Assembly (NCBI GenBank): GCA_963969395.1
Contig: OZ017796.1
Coordinates: forward strand, 17,300,501-17,364,500
From: Pseudoscleropodium purum
Taxonomy: Eukaryota > Streptophyta > Bryopsida > Hypnales > Brachytheciaceae
Length of the DNA: 64,000 nt
Direction of reading: 5' to 3'
The stretch's first letter is position 1. Each line of letters begins with the position of its first letter. Shown piece by piece: positions 38,156 to 51,287 of this stretch. A program made the position numbers and the translations under genes. A model generated the notes under the pieces. That model ran no database searches. It saw only the letters and a list, made by a program, of their open reading frames with translations, and was not told where the DNA came from.

Positions 38156-41100
38156 TTATAACACAATTATTAACTGATCCCACACACACCCTAACTATAC
38201 AAAAGTAAAAGCATATATAAATATACAAGGAATGAAGCAACAAACAAACTAGCAGTTGAAGGAAACAACAAACTCCACCACATGCGTCAATAAGCTTATT
38301 ACCTTGGAGAGGGCATTGTTGAAAAACATAGCAACTACATGCGATAAAATATAGGGTTTGATATATTCATTCTATGTAAAATTTGTAAACAAATTATATA
38401 TATTATATGGTGCTTTAAAAGTGTAAAACATGATTATATGTAATATAGGGTCATATATAATACAATAGAATTATGTGAACAATATAGGTTATAGAGGCTC
38501 TAAAATTATAAATAGGGATGAAAAATCTGCTTTTCTATTCTAGACACATTACTTTACAAACAACCTCAAATTCACTCCGGTATACATATCTAATAAAGCA
38601 CTTTGTATCATATGTGTAATTTTAGAAGTTTAGGGTCCAATTGTTGAATTGAATTGCTATTGAGAAGGCATAGGAGGAAAAATGTAGTGACCTCATGTGA
38701 AATTGTGACTTCTAAAATGTGTTATTAAACACAAACCTAGTTTTTATTTAATGCTTGATTTGTTCTTTTGTAGTATTCATCATATTTTACCTTTCTTTCC
38801 TTGTTTCTTTCTTCTACATATGTTTTTTAAGCACTAATAGACTTTCTAAAGACTTTGACAATTCCAAGGCAATTGTAAAAAAATTACTCATAAGTGATGT
38901 AGGGTACATGTAAAGAATTCAAACGAGAAATTATAAATATCATTAGGGTTCCCAAAAATACTGACATTTATTATTATTTAAAAAAATACCGTGTATTATA
39001 ATCCATTCTACTAGATAAATAGCCCTTCATAAAATAGGACGCTATCATAGGCCATTGCATTTTCTAAAAGGGAATAACCTTGCCAAGTGAACTGCTCATA
39101 TGATATCTTTTTTTTCTTCTATAGAGACTTGTAGACATCTTATAAAAACATCCCAATGAACCCAAAAGATACTTAGAACCAGTCTAACAAAAATAGAAAA
39201 TTCCAGTACTCTCGCATTATCATAGTGATTTCATAGTAGATAGGTCAACAACAATAATATAGATGATAAACTATCTCATAATTTTTAGTCAAATCCAAAA
39301 ATTATAGACAAACACATTATATATTTATTTAAGTTCAAACATGGACAATACATGGGATATGCATGAAAGCATTTCTTTTTGCCAACACTATTTCCATCTA
39401 TCATATGCCCACTCTATAATCTTAACTAAATAGACACCTAGACACATGTACTATTATGATGTAGATAACCATGCATTAAAGCATTAAGAATACAAAGATA
39501 TAATAAAGCAATCCAAGAAATTAGAAAACTACTATTATTACATATTAAGTAAAGATGTTTCACTCTTATGAACAATGACACTTTTGAATAAAACTCCCTA
39601 GACTATAAGTCCCTCCATGATTGTACCTATGTGTATGCCCTACAGATATAGATTGCCAATGTGATACTAAACTTTGCCTTGACCTACTGTGCATTCTTAT
39701 CACATTCTTTTAACAACCCCCACATATTATACCCAATTTAGAATGTACAAACCATCCAATTCATTCAATTTATCCAATTTATCCAATTCACCTTTTGGAA
39801 TGATAGATTTTTTCCAAAGTTTGTAAACCAAAACCTACTAAAATACCACAAACTAATCCAAAATACTAAAACACTATTAATACCCAACCTCTACTCATTC
39901 TTACAGCAAGTGCCTATAGCACAATGCATATTCTACCACTACAATAAATACAAAACTTTCGACATTTCTAGAATAGGCTATAAGTTATACACTTAATCAT
40001 ATCAACAATATAGCCATAAGATACTCCACCTAGATCTTCCTCTACAAAAGAAAATTTGAAAGTATTCAACCTCTACCAATAATAAATTATCTTCTATAAA
40101 AGAAGCAAAAGAAGATACACTACATTCACAAGACAATGCAAATCCTAAACCATGTAAACATTACGCATCATAACACCTAAACATATATCTTCTTTACCAA
40201 AAAAACAAACTTCATATGGGTATTATATCCAAATATATGAAAGTGAACAAATGGAATCATATAGAGTACCTCTTAAACAAGATAGATAGTCTTGGTATAC
40301 ACTGAACATGATCCTTTGAGTGTGATGTGGGACCCAAAATGAACAAACTCTTTATTTTCACCAATCTTAAGAAAAAATCTGAGTTTCTTCTCTCTTGCAA
40401 AATGACAATAATGTGAATACATCCAAAACCGCCACAAATTAGGTTATGGGTGATTTAAATAGTGAATACATGAGAGTAAAAAAATGTGTAGAAAATGAAG
40501 AAAAGCACAGTGAATTCTTTGATTCTAGAAAATACATAGTGATATAAAGATTTTGAAGTAGAGTGCTTGAAACATCTCATGGAGAACATTGAAAATGAGT
40601 GGTCTCCATACACAAGATCCCCTCCTAAGTGTTAGAAGGAAAAAAAAAGAAATTGCAATCATATTGACAAAAATATGCAAGCTCATAAACCAACAAGCAA
40701 TAGAAAAGCTTGTCAAGAGACATAAATTGTCATATAATGTGAGCTTACAAGCATCAAAAAACATAAATCATTATGGAATGTGAGCTCAAAATCCTACTAC
40801 ACCAATGCTACTACACCAATGAAAGACCACATATCTCATTCAATAACAATTTTCAACATTCCCTATGTGAAGGTTACATTCAAACATAAATCAAGTATAT
40901 TTTAGAATGTCTAGATGTTTGGAATATTACAAGTGAAATGTCTGAAATTTTTCATCTACACTACCTAATTTTTGATTATTTTTGAAAACCAAAATCACAC
41001 CTTAAGCCCTACAAGACAAGTTTTCCAAAACAGTAAAACCTGGAAGTTGTGGAACACAAATAAATTTGGATGCCAGACTGCCCAAAACCCAAAACCTGAA

Positions 41101-41990
41101 TACTTCTAGTTGCCAAATCTCTTTGCTCATGAAAAAAAACTATTTTCAGGGTGCCAAGTCAGCACTCAAGTGCCAAATTAGACCTTCACGTATGGTATAT
41201 TTACACCATTTTAGGGGTTCTTTTAGGGTGTGGTTTAAGACATGGCATTATTTTTCCAAAGATAGAGCAAATGATTGTGAGACTTGAAGGCCCGTCCTTT
41301 CAGCAGTCCACCTGCTTTGGTGTCACTGGGCAGGTACTGACTACACACTACAGTAACAGGCCAAATGGGACAAACACGCGTCGCAATACACGGCCCCAAC
41401 AGGTCTACTCGGATCAAAGAGGCTGATATAACGATAATTTTCAATTTGAGGCCCCAGTCAGTACTCGTTCTAAAGCTCTAGAGCACTGGACCTATCCAAT
41501 ACAGTTTTTTCAACGTTCCGCATTAAAATAAATAACATTTTCGCACTCATTTTCACTTTTGAACTATCTTACTGTACACGAAGTCAGGGATTGCAATGCG
41601 TTTTCTAACTCCATATAGTCAAATGTAATTTATTATCATGCGCCTATTTGGAAATTACGGCGACCTTTGAGCTGCTGCATTCTACTCGTCCATTTCAAAA
41701 TGTGATGTGAACCTCATGACACGAAACTGTGATAACGGTATCTGAAGGATGCTCCAACGGAGTGTGTAATGTTGAGTTGCCAGTTATTGAAATAAATAAG
41801 TTTCCTGCCAGGAAATGTAATCCAATTTCCCACGAACTGATTCAACACTATAGAAGGAAGAAATTTCGAGGCTATTGAGACATTGTTGGGTGCTCCGCTT
41901 CAAATTCCATCATCGTATTGCAAATGTTTTTTTATTAGGACGACAGGAATGCAATAAATCATGAACTAGCCAACGATGACCGGCTCAGCA
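38156..41990. other. Intergenic; second G-depleted tract
   Basis: AT-rich; about 39700-40200 repeats the G-poor, C-normal composition seen at 36.8-37.8 kb. From about 41280 the composition becomes more balanced, consistent with the downstream flank of the minus-strand 14-3-3 gene. No gene recognised. Confidence 0.35.
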
Positions 41991-42730
41991 GACCAAAAGA
42001 CTGATAGATTGTACGTTTACAACCATACTCCACTTTACAGATATATATGTGATCATAAGGAATACCTCATTTCCGATCATACGGTGGTAAAAGGATGGTT
42101 TAAGAAAAAAGAATACCCCCGATTTCTTAGGGTTTCGGCGTAATGATACAAAAATGCAATTGCACTTAAAAATAGAACGTCTACAAATACTCGGATGCAT
42201 CAAAATGAAATCTTTACAAGATATGCATTATAATAATAAAATAAATACAGAAAACCCGCAAGTCCTGAATGCATTTAACCAAACATGTTCAGAAAACCAA
42301 CGACCAACAAAAACAGGCACTGGTAAACCGTACAGCCAGGACACAGACCATCCCGCTGCCAAACTTATCATATATTACCGAACATAAGTGTTTGAAGGCA
42401 TCCTTCTTTTCAATATTGGATTTCGTAGAATTTCACATCCTATCCAAAAACACTATGGACAGCTCGTCTCGACGCATTTCACAAACTACCGGAGACGCAA
42501 AATAAACGGCCAGCTCGCAACTGCACATCGTCTCGCGATGGACCCACCTTCAAACGAATGTGGCACTTCGTGGATTTTCCTCCACACCAAACCCGTCACG
42601 TCATCACTGCGTCCATTCAAACACACCCAACATGTCACCACTGTCATTCGAACTCAAAATTGCAATATTTCATACCTGAACACATCACCGTGCCTGCAAA
42701 CATGCACCACTGCGTGCATACACAGAAAAT

Positions 42731-45126
42731 TCAAGTCTTCAATTTAAATCGACATACCTCTGCCTCCTCAGGCCTCATCTCGTCGCCCTTTGGCTGATCG
42801 TCACCTGCAAGAAACACCACATCAAGTCAGCACCCCAACCACAAAAGAAACCAGCGACGATGATTGCCCTAGCTCTCTGCACTCGAAAACCTAGAACTGT
42901 AGATAAAAGACACTCTCCGTCTGTACATTCCACACACCTCCATCCTCCTGGAGATCCGATGTCCAGAGAGTCAGGTTGTCTCTCAGCAACTGCATAATCA
43001 GTGTGCTGTCCTTGTAAGACTCCTCGCTCAACGTGTCAAGCTCGGCAATAGCTTCGTCAAATGCTTGTTTCGCCAAGTGGCAAGCCCTGAAATCCAATAT
43101 ACATGAAACGTCAGCCATCGAACAGGGATCCAAACCATATCCAACACTGAACTGCCCATACTCCAATTGAGACATAGAAACATATTCTTACAACACCGAC
43201 TACGATCAGATTCTTACCGCTCGGGAGAGTTCAAAATCTCATAATAAAACACTGAGAAATTCAACGCCAGTCCAAGTCGGATCGGGTGCGTGGGCGCCAG
43301 GTCCGTTACTGCCGTGTTTGAAGCAGCCTGGACACATCAACTCAACGCAATTAATTCCCAACAAATCACAAGAGTACCGAATCCGACCAGTCAAAGTCAA
43401 CGACGCATTCGCACAGCCCTAAATGCAGTCGTCACACATGCAACACTAGAACCAAGTACGGATAATCGCTCAATGAACCAAAACCAGTAAACGCACACTA
43501 ATTATACATTCAGCATTTCCAGTCAATCGAACACACCTGGTAAGCCTTCAAAGATTGGTCTGCCGCTTCTTTCCTTTCGTTTCCAGTCTTGAACTCCGCC
43601 AAGTACCGATAGTAATCACCCTTCCTGTTTCCCCAACCACGACACAGGCTTCAGACAACAACTCATGCTGCCGGTCCACAAGGACATTAGGCAAAGACAC
43701 CATCCAAACACCAAGGCGTCTGGTGAAGGACCATCCAAATCGAAGGGCGACTCAACTACCAATGTTACATACCAAGCCGTCCAAAACAATCACCTGTATA
43801 CGGATCGAGTCCATGCACGTGCATGTACATACGAAACATACGGCACACGCACTGGGCTACTCAGTGAAGCAAGTACACAATTCAAGGATACAAGTACAAT
43901 ACCCAATCCAACATAAGCATTCCATCATGAGAAGAATCCCAGGACATAGCGTACATCTTATAATAAAAGACCGTCGATTCGCCCGTGCTTGATGATGGAA
44001 TCAAGTGCTCATCGATGATAGTCAGAATGTCGTGGCAGATCTTTGACAACTCTTCCTCCACCTTGTGTCTGTAGTCTTTGATGCGCTTCACGTTCTGATC
44101 ATTGCCCTTGCTCTCCTCCTTTTGCTCTATGGAGGACATGATCCGCCATGACGCCCTCCGGGCTCCGATCACATTCTTGTAACCGACGGACAGGAGATTC
44201 CGCTCCTCTACTGTAAGCTCCACATCGAGCTTCGCCACTTTCTTCATCGACTCCACCATCTCTGCGACAGGCAACATACCTTCGGTAAGCCGTGCACAGA
44301 AATACCTGCTCTGACACCCGACACTAAATACTCCTCGAAGACGGAAAGTCTTCCAAACCATACACTCACTACAGGGAAATAACTGCAAGGCTAGGTTATA
44401 ACCGTTCCTAACAAAACATGCATGCCCAAAGAAGAAAACCTCAATTCCGTTCTCACAACTCAACAAATCTCGTTCACTAAATTACTCTCTTTGTACAAGG
44501 CAAAAAACCAAGCACAAACACCGCCTCCTAAAAGCGAGGAAAATCAAGAACCACAGCCAGTTACCTCAGTTCGTACTTAAAAAACTCCGTTTTAACATTT
44601 CACACGGTACATACACCATGTCGACACGATGAGACGCACATCACAACACCACAACTCACACTTGTTCGCCATCCTTAGAACTATCGACGAAATAGCACTA
44701 TCAGGACTTAGGAAACCCCAATGGCAGAAGCCAATCGCAGAAACAGAGAGACATGCTTAACACATGATCACATGCTTTCGAGCTTGGACGACACGGCAAG
44801 ACCACAACATTCCCAAACAAGGAACATAACGGCCCATTTCTGGGCTCGAAACAATAACTGACATCAAAACACAGCATCATTTCATCACACCACATCATAC
44901 CACATCACACCAATCCACTCGCAACCGTCACCGAACACGCACAAAGGTCGAACAATTCTTAAGGTTCATCAAGGAAAGAAAAGTCACCCCTCACGCACGC
45001 AAAAACACACACAAACAAACACACTCACACACACACGCACACAAACCACACACCATCGTAACGCTCCGCCTGCTCGGCGAGCTTGGCCATGTACACATAG
45101 CTCTCGCGCTCCTTCTCCGTACTCAT
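42731..45126 (-). CDS. 14-3-3 protein
   Basis: Exons on the minus strand: 45054-45126, 43955-44261, 43537-43624, 43218-43327, 42938-43086 and 42731-42804. All phases agree; the product is 266 residues if the last exon is read to its own stop. It has the full family hallmarks: [19 protein letters not shown] start, [47 protein letters not shown], and [15 protein letters not shown] near the end. The phosphopeptide-pocket Lys/Arg (YKN, GARRAS) and Arg-Tyr (YRY) are present. 14-3-3 dimers bind phospho-Ser/Thr motifs on kinases, H+-ATPase, transcription factors and phosphorylated plastid precursors. The end is uncertain: after MRPEEAE a strong GTATGT donor (42757) could splice to an unseen last exon, otherwise eight residues (VCRFKLKT) precede TGA. 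The length is normal either way. Confidence 0.95.
44997..45053 (-). repeat. GT/CA microsatellite at the 5' splice site of 14-3-3 intron 1
   Basis: The transcript reads GATG|GTGTGTGGTTTGTGTG and then continues as an impure GT repeat. Only the first GT restores phase with exon 2 (GAG ATG GTG), but many alternative GT donors follow at once. Confidence 0.6.
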
Positions 45127-45560
45127 GTTGACTGCGCGGGGTCGACGACACGCACACAACGATGGCAAGGCAAGCAAAAGCGGCTGCAGCGACGAAAGCG
45201 AGAGAACTGCAAGGGTAAGCGACAGAAGCCTGGCTGCAAGGATGGGCAAGGAAGCAGAAGGAGAAGAAGAAGAAGATGAAGGAGAAGAAGGACCGAGACG
45301 TCTGCACAGGGCGCTCTTAACCTTAGACCTAGCCTTAGGCTTAAGCTGGCAACGAACAGAGAACAGGCGCGCTATCCGTTCGTCCGATCCTTCCGTTCCC
45401 TCAGTTCTGCGGCTTCTGCCCTTGCGAACAGTTCCAGGCAATAAGGAACTGAACTTACTGTACTACTGACTACTCTCGGTTTCGTTCGTCGGTTCGTTCG
45501 TTCGTTCGTTCGGTTTCGTTTCGTTTCCGACGGACGAACGAAACCTTTGAATGTTCGCCG
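45127..45560 (-). promoter_or_regulatory. 5' leader and core promoter side of the 14-3-3 gene
   Basis: On the transcript strand, a CTTCTTCTTC-type pyrimidine tract lies at about 45258-45290, of the Y-patch type common in plant 5' leaders. Farther upstream is a (CGTT)n/(AACG)n microsatellite at about 45480-45535. Open frames here overlap exon 1 in other frames and are not separate genes. Confidence 0.45.
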
Positions 45561-45897
45561 TGTCCGTTCATTCGGGTAACGATCGTCGTTGGGTAGGTCG
45601 CCCTCGCGACTGATTCCAGGCTGGGTCCACGTGTCCTTGCCGGCACACCGCCTGTTGACACTGTCCAGACGCTTTCAAACCCAGTCAGTCCAAAAGAATG
45701 ATAGAAAATGTGGAGATACGGTAAGAGAATTCCTCGGGACGAGCTTCACCGTTACACATCTCATCAGAAAAACCGAACTGAACTCTCTCTGTCTGAGTGA
45801 GTGGGTTTCAATTGATCAATAAGTATTATTAAGTTTAATTGGCATACTAGTAATAAGATAGATTCATGCTTTCAAACTTAATTTCAATTCAGGATTA

Positions 45898-46171
45898 GGT
45901 AGGTACTCCCAAAACCAGCACTTTTTGCTACTAAGCCTATTTGCTATTATTAGACTGGTCAGATTTTCATATGTTCTTGTTGGCAAGTGAAAGGAGGTTT
46001 CAACACAACAAAGAACGTGGCATTTGGATATTGTATGCAAAAGTTATTAAGGAACAAAGTTTGGTTCTAAAAGTGTTTCTTCTACATAGATACATAACTA
46101 ACTTTGGAGATGTACACATAATATAGATGGCGGTTTAGGATCATTGAGAGGCACATTTGGGTGTACCTACC
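45898..46171. mobile_element. Harbinger-like MITE, copy A
   Basis: GGTAGGTACTCCCAAA at the left and the inverse GGTAGGTACACCCAAA at the right are flanked by TTA on both sides (45895-45897, 46172-46174), as expected for PIF/Harbinger three-base TWA duplications. The body matches copy B at 50366-50636 nearly throughout. It has no transposase; short frames inside are not coding. Confidence 0.65.
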
Positions 46172-46174
46172 TTA

Positions 46175-47764
46175 TAACAAATGGTGACTCATGTTTAGTT
46201 ATTCAAGCATTGCCATGGCAAGGATATCATAAGAGTTGAGGGAGTCAATAAGGTAAATCGACACCAAAAGTCGATCACTTTAAGCAATTTTGGAATAAAT
46301 CGTGTGCAAGATGAGGCGGTAGAAATTTTTCCCATGTAAGAAGATAGGAAACATGGGGAGAGCAAAATTTTCAAAATTATATTTCCAATATTGAAATTAC
46401 TGTAAATTTGGGGAGCCCAAAAGTGCATTTCACTAGTAGCCAATATCTAAAGTCTTCCAATTTTGATCATTCAACAATTACTTTTCCTTTTACTACTTCA
46501 TACTTTCTTACTCACGACTTCAAGACACATGTCATAACCTTATTAGTCTCAACTTTAAAAAGGACAAAAAGAGAACACTTTGAACTTGAGTTCTAGCCTT
46601 AAAGTTGGAAACAACACACCCTATAGGTTAGGTATTGGACGTAGTTGACAATTGGTGCATTTACCTTACACTAGGGCTTTCTTTCTTTTGGCCTTCTTAG
46701 TGCCAAATTACACCAAGAAAAAAAATGATTGGGCTAAAAAATGACGACAAATTGTAAAGCTATTTACCTAAAAACTTCAAATTAAAGAAATATTTGGGAT
46801 GAAATTGCTAAATTGTGGATGAAAATAGAATTATGGAAATGTGATATGTGATATTTACTAATGTGATATTTTCTATTCAATATGTGGATGTTGAAATTTA
46901 GAGCACGACTATAACATTTTATATTGACTCTTTGATGCTTTATAAAAAATGAAAAAAAGCCTTGTAGCTCACCATTATCATTATAGAGGCCAACATTAAA
47001 AACAAGAACTCAAATGAATCCATGCTTCATGATAAATTTTCTTGAAGCTTGCAATGTTTCTCTTATTCAAAGAAAGATGTCATTCGATGTCAAAGTCTTC
47101 ATACAAACCCGAGACTCCAAACATTGTCTTTGGAAAGAGGATACTGTTGTTTGACTTTGTCCTTACTCCCCTAAGTTTTCCAATGTTTAGAGGCCAAAAG
47201 CAAACTTCAAAATACTCTTTGGCAAAACAAGTCTAATTTTTTTTTTGTCATTTTATATTCTATAATGAATCCAACCACAAGACCTTTTTTTTTTTAACGC
47301 ATTTGAGTACATTTTCCCAAAATTTCATAAACCCTTGCTATATAATTGCAAAATTCTAATGAAGTGCCTAAACTTCAAAAGTAGTTTTTTGTAGCCTTTT
47401 CCAAAGGTGAAGTGTTGTCTTTTAATATTTTTAGAAAAAAAACTTATCTGCTCCATTATTGGTGCAATGTAGTCCACATATTGGAAATTAGATTCAAAAC
47501 ACATGAAATTTTTTAAACAAAAAATAATCTCATACCCATCTTAAAATAAATTTCCAAGTGGAAGATGGTATAAGATGATAAAGAAACCTTAATCACAAAT
47601 AACTTTGAAATGAAATTAAGATTTGTCCATCCAATGGTGAAAATGTTTATACTTTTGTATATAAAAATTATTTGTAAACAATAATTGTGATGATTCTCAT
47701 CAACTTAAGAACAATAAAAATGACAATGGCTAATACAAAATAGAAACATTTAATTTAAACTCAA
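46175..47764. other. Intergenic, AT-rich, no gene seen
   Basis: No coding exon, RNA gene or sharp repeat boundary recognised. Confidence 0.3.
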
Positions 47765-49800
47765 GAGATTAACCCCTAAATTCCCATTGTTCCCTCGGGG
47801 GACAAATCGGATTTTGGGTAGGTTCCTATGATCTCAATTTTTGGTGAATTGTTTTGAAACTTTCCCATAAGATAGAAAAATTGATTATCTATGTGGGAAT
47901 ACAATTTTTATTTAAATTGGTGTTCGGCACCAAAAGTTATATTACCAAAAGCCTGAAATTGAACTCGGTGGGCAGCACAAAAAGAAATTGCAAAAAATCA
48001 AAATAAATTTTAATTTCTTTTTCCCCTGAAATTTTTTCTTTTTGTCTACATGTGAAGCTTTAATTTATTCTATTTGGACTAATATTGAGAAAGTTAAAGA
48101 CAATTTTGTTTTTCAGGCAATTTCAACATCTTCTTAAAAAAATAACTTGCAGGGTTCATATCTGAATGCAATTTTCACAATTTTTCACAATTTTTTTTTT
48201 GAGAATGTTATGTTCAATTGCTAAAACAATCTCACCGTTGGGATTATTGTCTTTCAATCCCATCTTGGAGTTATCAACAATTTAGTTTTTTTTTCCAATC
48301 TTGGACCTACTTCTACTTAGCATTTTTTTAAAGAATGAAAATCAAGTGTTTTTAAAAAAAAAAATTCCCTAGACTTTCAACTCAATTCTTCAACATAATT
48401 TTTTTTTTAATTCAAAGTCTTTAGTGCAAAAAACTTCACAATTGGTGGTCAAAGTCATCTGAAATTGCAGGCCAGTGTCCAAAAAAACTTTCTTTTTCAA
48501 CTTTGAATGCTAATATCTTCCAATCTATACGGTCAAACTTCATGAAATTTTTACCATGTGAGCTAAGACAAGTAAAATACAAGATCCTACAATTAGATTC
48601 TTAAAAAAAATGATTTTTTTTTCTTTTTTTATATTCTTGGATGAACGCAGCAAAAATGGCAGTTTTGAATGTTTTTTGACAGAAAAATGGCCTTGGGAAT
48701 TTAGAAGTTAATCCCTTGACCTCTGAAGTCCCATTGTGCCTATGGGGGATAAAATGGATTTTAGGCAGGCTTGTGTAACCTCAATTTTTTATATGATTTT
48801 TTGAAACTTTCTCTTAAGATTTTTGAGGATATAATTTTATTTCAATTGGTGTCCAAGAATAGAAGTTATGCCACAATAAATTCAAAATAAAAAAGACTAG
48901 GCATAAAAAAATCTACCAAGACTTAAAATAAAATTTTAATTTTTTTCTTGTATATTATATTTTTGTCTACATATAATTATTTGATTCATTCCGTTTGGAT
49001 AATGATGTGAAAGTTATAGAGCTTCTTGTTTTGCAAGTGATCATAGACACTTTTTGAGAAAACAACATACATGATTCATTTTTTAACTCAATTTTTACAA
49101 TTTTCAATCAAAAATGCTCTACAATGTTATATATGCTTGATAGAACAATCTCACCATTGGAATTAGTGTGTTTCAATTCCATCTTAGAACCATTAACAAT
49201 TTTGTTTTTCCCTTCAATCTTATACCAATGCCTACCTAATAATTTTTTAAAGAATGAAAATTACATATTTGGGGGAATTTTTCCCTTAGACTTTCAACTC
49301 AAATCTTCAACATAAATTTTCTTAAAGCAAAATATTTAGTACAAAAAATTTAAGTTAAGAAGATTAAAAGTTAAATATTTCTATTCAAGAATTGAGATAA
49401 GAAAAAATTTCTTCACTTTAAGCACAAATACCTTGCAATCTATCTAGTGAAAGTTTCTAAAATTTTTTCCCACATTCTTATACTAGTCTTATACAAGATC
49501 TTTTAGTAAAATATGAAAAAAAAGACAATTATAATTTTCTTTTTTATTGCAACAGAAATGGCAGTTTTGAGTGTTTTTTGATGAAAAAAAGGCATTGGGA
49601 CTTCAAGGATTAAGGACAAATTGTCCATTCAATGGGCACTTAAGAATTGGGGTAGGGTCATATGAAGTCAAATTTTAATGGATTTTTCTCAAAATTTTGA
49701 CACAAGATAGGAATATTCACCCCCTTTATTTGAATTAAAAAAATTCCACTCAAATGTCCGGATCAAAAGTTATGCTCTCCAAACAACTATATGCAATCTA
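47765..49800 (+). repeat. Diverged tandem array of ~0.9-kb units
   Basis: Unit 1 (about 47765-48700) and unit 2 (about 48705-49600) share in order TTAACCCCTAAATTCCCATTG/TTAATCCC...CCCATTGTG-like starts, GGGGGA(C/T)AAAT, ACAATCTCACC(G/A)TTGG, CAATTCCATCTTAGAAC-like blocks and ATGGCAGTTTTGA(A/G)TGTTTTTTG. A third, more decayed start follows from about 49600. The spacing between equivalent positions is about 900 bases. No long frame is preserved. Confidence 0.6.
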
Positions 49801-50365
49801 AGCATCTTGAGCATCTTTTGCATAAAACCTTGTCAAATTTTGAAATGTAGCATGCATGTAGGTAATTAATAAATATGACATTAAATTGTAAGAAAAAAAA
49901 TAATTAATTTTAGTTCTCAAATCACATTTCAAGAAGAATCAAACTTTGTTAGCTTTGTTAGGGCAATTTCAAGAAAAAAATATTTTCTTCTACCTTCAAG
50001 CCCTATTATCTTGGAATATGTGAACTCAAGATATTGAAAATTTTTCTACATATTCAAAATGTTTGTCTCTAACTTTTCACTATTCATATTTCAAATAAAA
50101 AATTTCCTCATTGCACAAGAAATCATCAAAAAATAACTAGTATATTCCTAGTTCCTTGAATTGAAGGGTGATTTAGAGTAAATTAGACTCCATATTTGCT
50201 TTCAAAATTTTGCATGAGTGTCCCTATCTAACAAGATTTAGAACTTAATAATGAGAGATGGAAATTCATTCAGAGCAAAAGTTTGACTCAATAGGGCTTG
50301 AAGTCTGTTGACTATATTTCACAAGAATGAAAAAAAAGTTTTTTTTCTCAATTCATGTCATATAA
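49801..50365. other. Intergenic, AT-rich, no gene seen
   Basis: Spacer between the tandem array and MITE copy B. It may include decayed remains of the third array unit. Confidence 0.3.
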
Positions 50366-50636
50366 AGTAGGTATTCCCCAAACTGCCACTTTTTGCTATT
50401 GAACCTATTTTCTATTATTCGATTGGTCAAATTTTCATATATTCTTGTTAGTAAGTGAAAGGAGGTTCCAACACAGTAGAGAACGTGGCATTTGGATATT
50501 ATATGCAAAATTTATTAAGGAACAAAGTTTGGTTCCGAAAGCATTTCTTCCATATAAGTACAAAACTAACTTTAGAGATGTACACATAGCATAGATGGTG
50601 ATTTAAGGTTAATGACACATTTGGGTGTACCTACCT
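50366..50636. mobile_element. Harbinger-like MITE, copy B
   Basis: Diverged copy of the 45898-46171 element: shared CACTTTTTGCTA, TTGGTCAAATTTTCATAT-like, AGTGAAAGGAGGTT, GAACGTGGCATTTGGATAT, GGAACAAAGTTTGGTTC and ACATTTGGGTGTACCTACC. It is flanked by TAA at both ends (50363-50365 and 50637-50639). Confidence 0.65.
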
Positions 50637-51287
50637 TAATGGACTGAAAATTTTCCAACACATTTTCATACTATTATAATACTTTTTGGTACAATCAAAG
50701 TTCAAAAAAATTGTTTCCATTTTCAATTTTGGCCTCTAAACTAAAAAAATGGTAGCTAAATTGACAATTTTTCTTAGAAAAGCACTTCTTGTCATGTAAA
50801 AGTTAATTCTATTTTTAAATATTTAGGAGTTAAAATCCTTCTTTCAATTTTTTACAAATTTTTCACAAATTTTTTTGATATGTACTTTGATGTAAATTCA
50901 ATACCTTGAGAACCAAGTAGTATTCAAAGTATTCAAGTATAAAAGACATTATTAAAATTATAATTAAGAAAAATAGTATAGAGATAGTTGTCAAGTGAAG
51001 TTGAAAACTATAATCTATACATTATGTAACCATTAAATTAGATCTACCATATTTTAGTAGTAAAAAGTGAAGCTAGAAATTGAACATTTTTGTAAAATTG
51101 ATTGTCAATTGCATATTCAATAATTATATCAACAAAAAAAATACTTTGCTTGAGTTCAAAATGTTAAATTTTAATAATAAAGATTTGCGAAAACTTAATT
51201 TTAAATTTCATTTAACCCCTAAAGATAAAAATTGAAATTTTTGTCAATATAGTGATTTGGAGCAACTCACTATAAATAGAATTTTTA

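Noticed and set aside
44984..45469. Frames of 107, 138 and 114 codons around the 14-3-3 first exon
   Set aside because: They are leader and repeat sequence; only the 24-codon segment from 45126 continues in phase into the 14-3-3 exons.
45480..45535. (CGTT)n run as a regulatory element
   Set aside because: A plain tetranucleotide microsatellite; no evidence of function beyond its position upstream of a gene.
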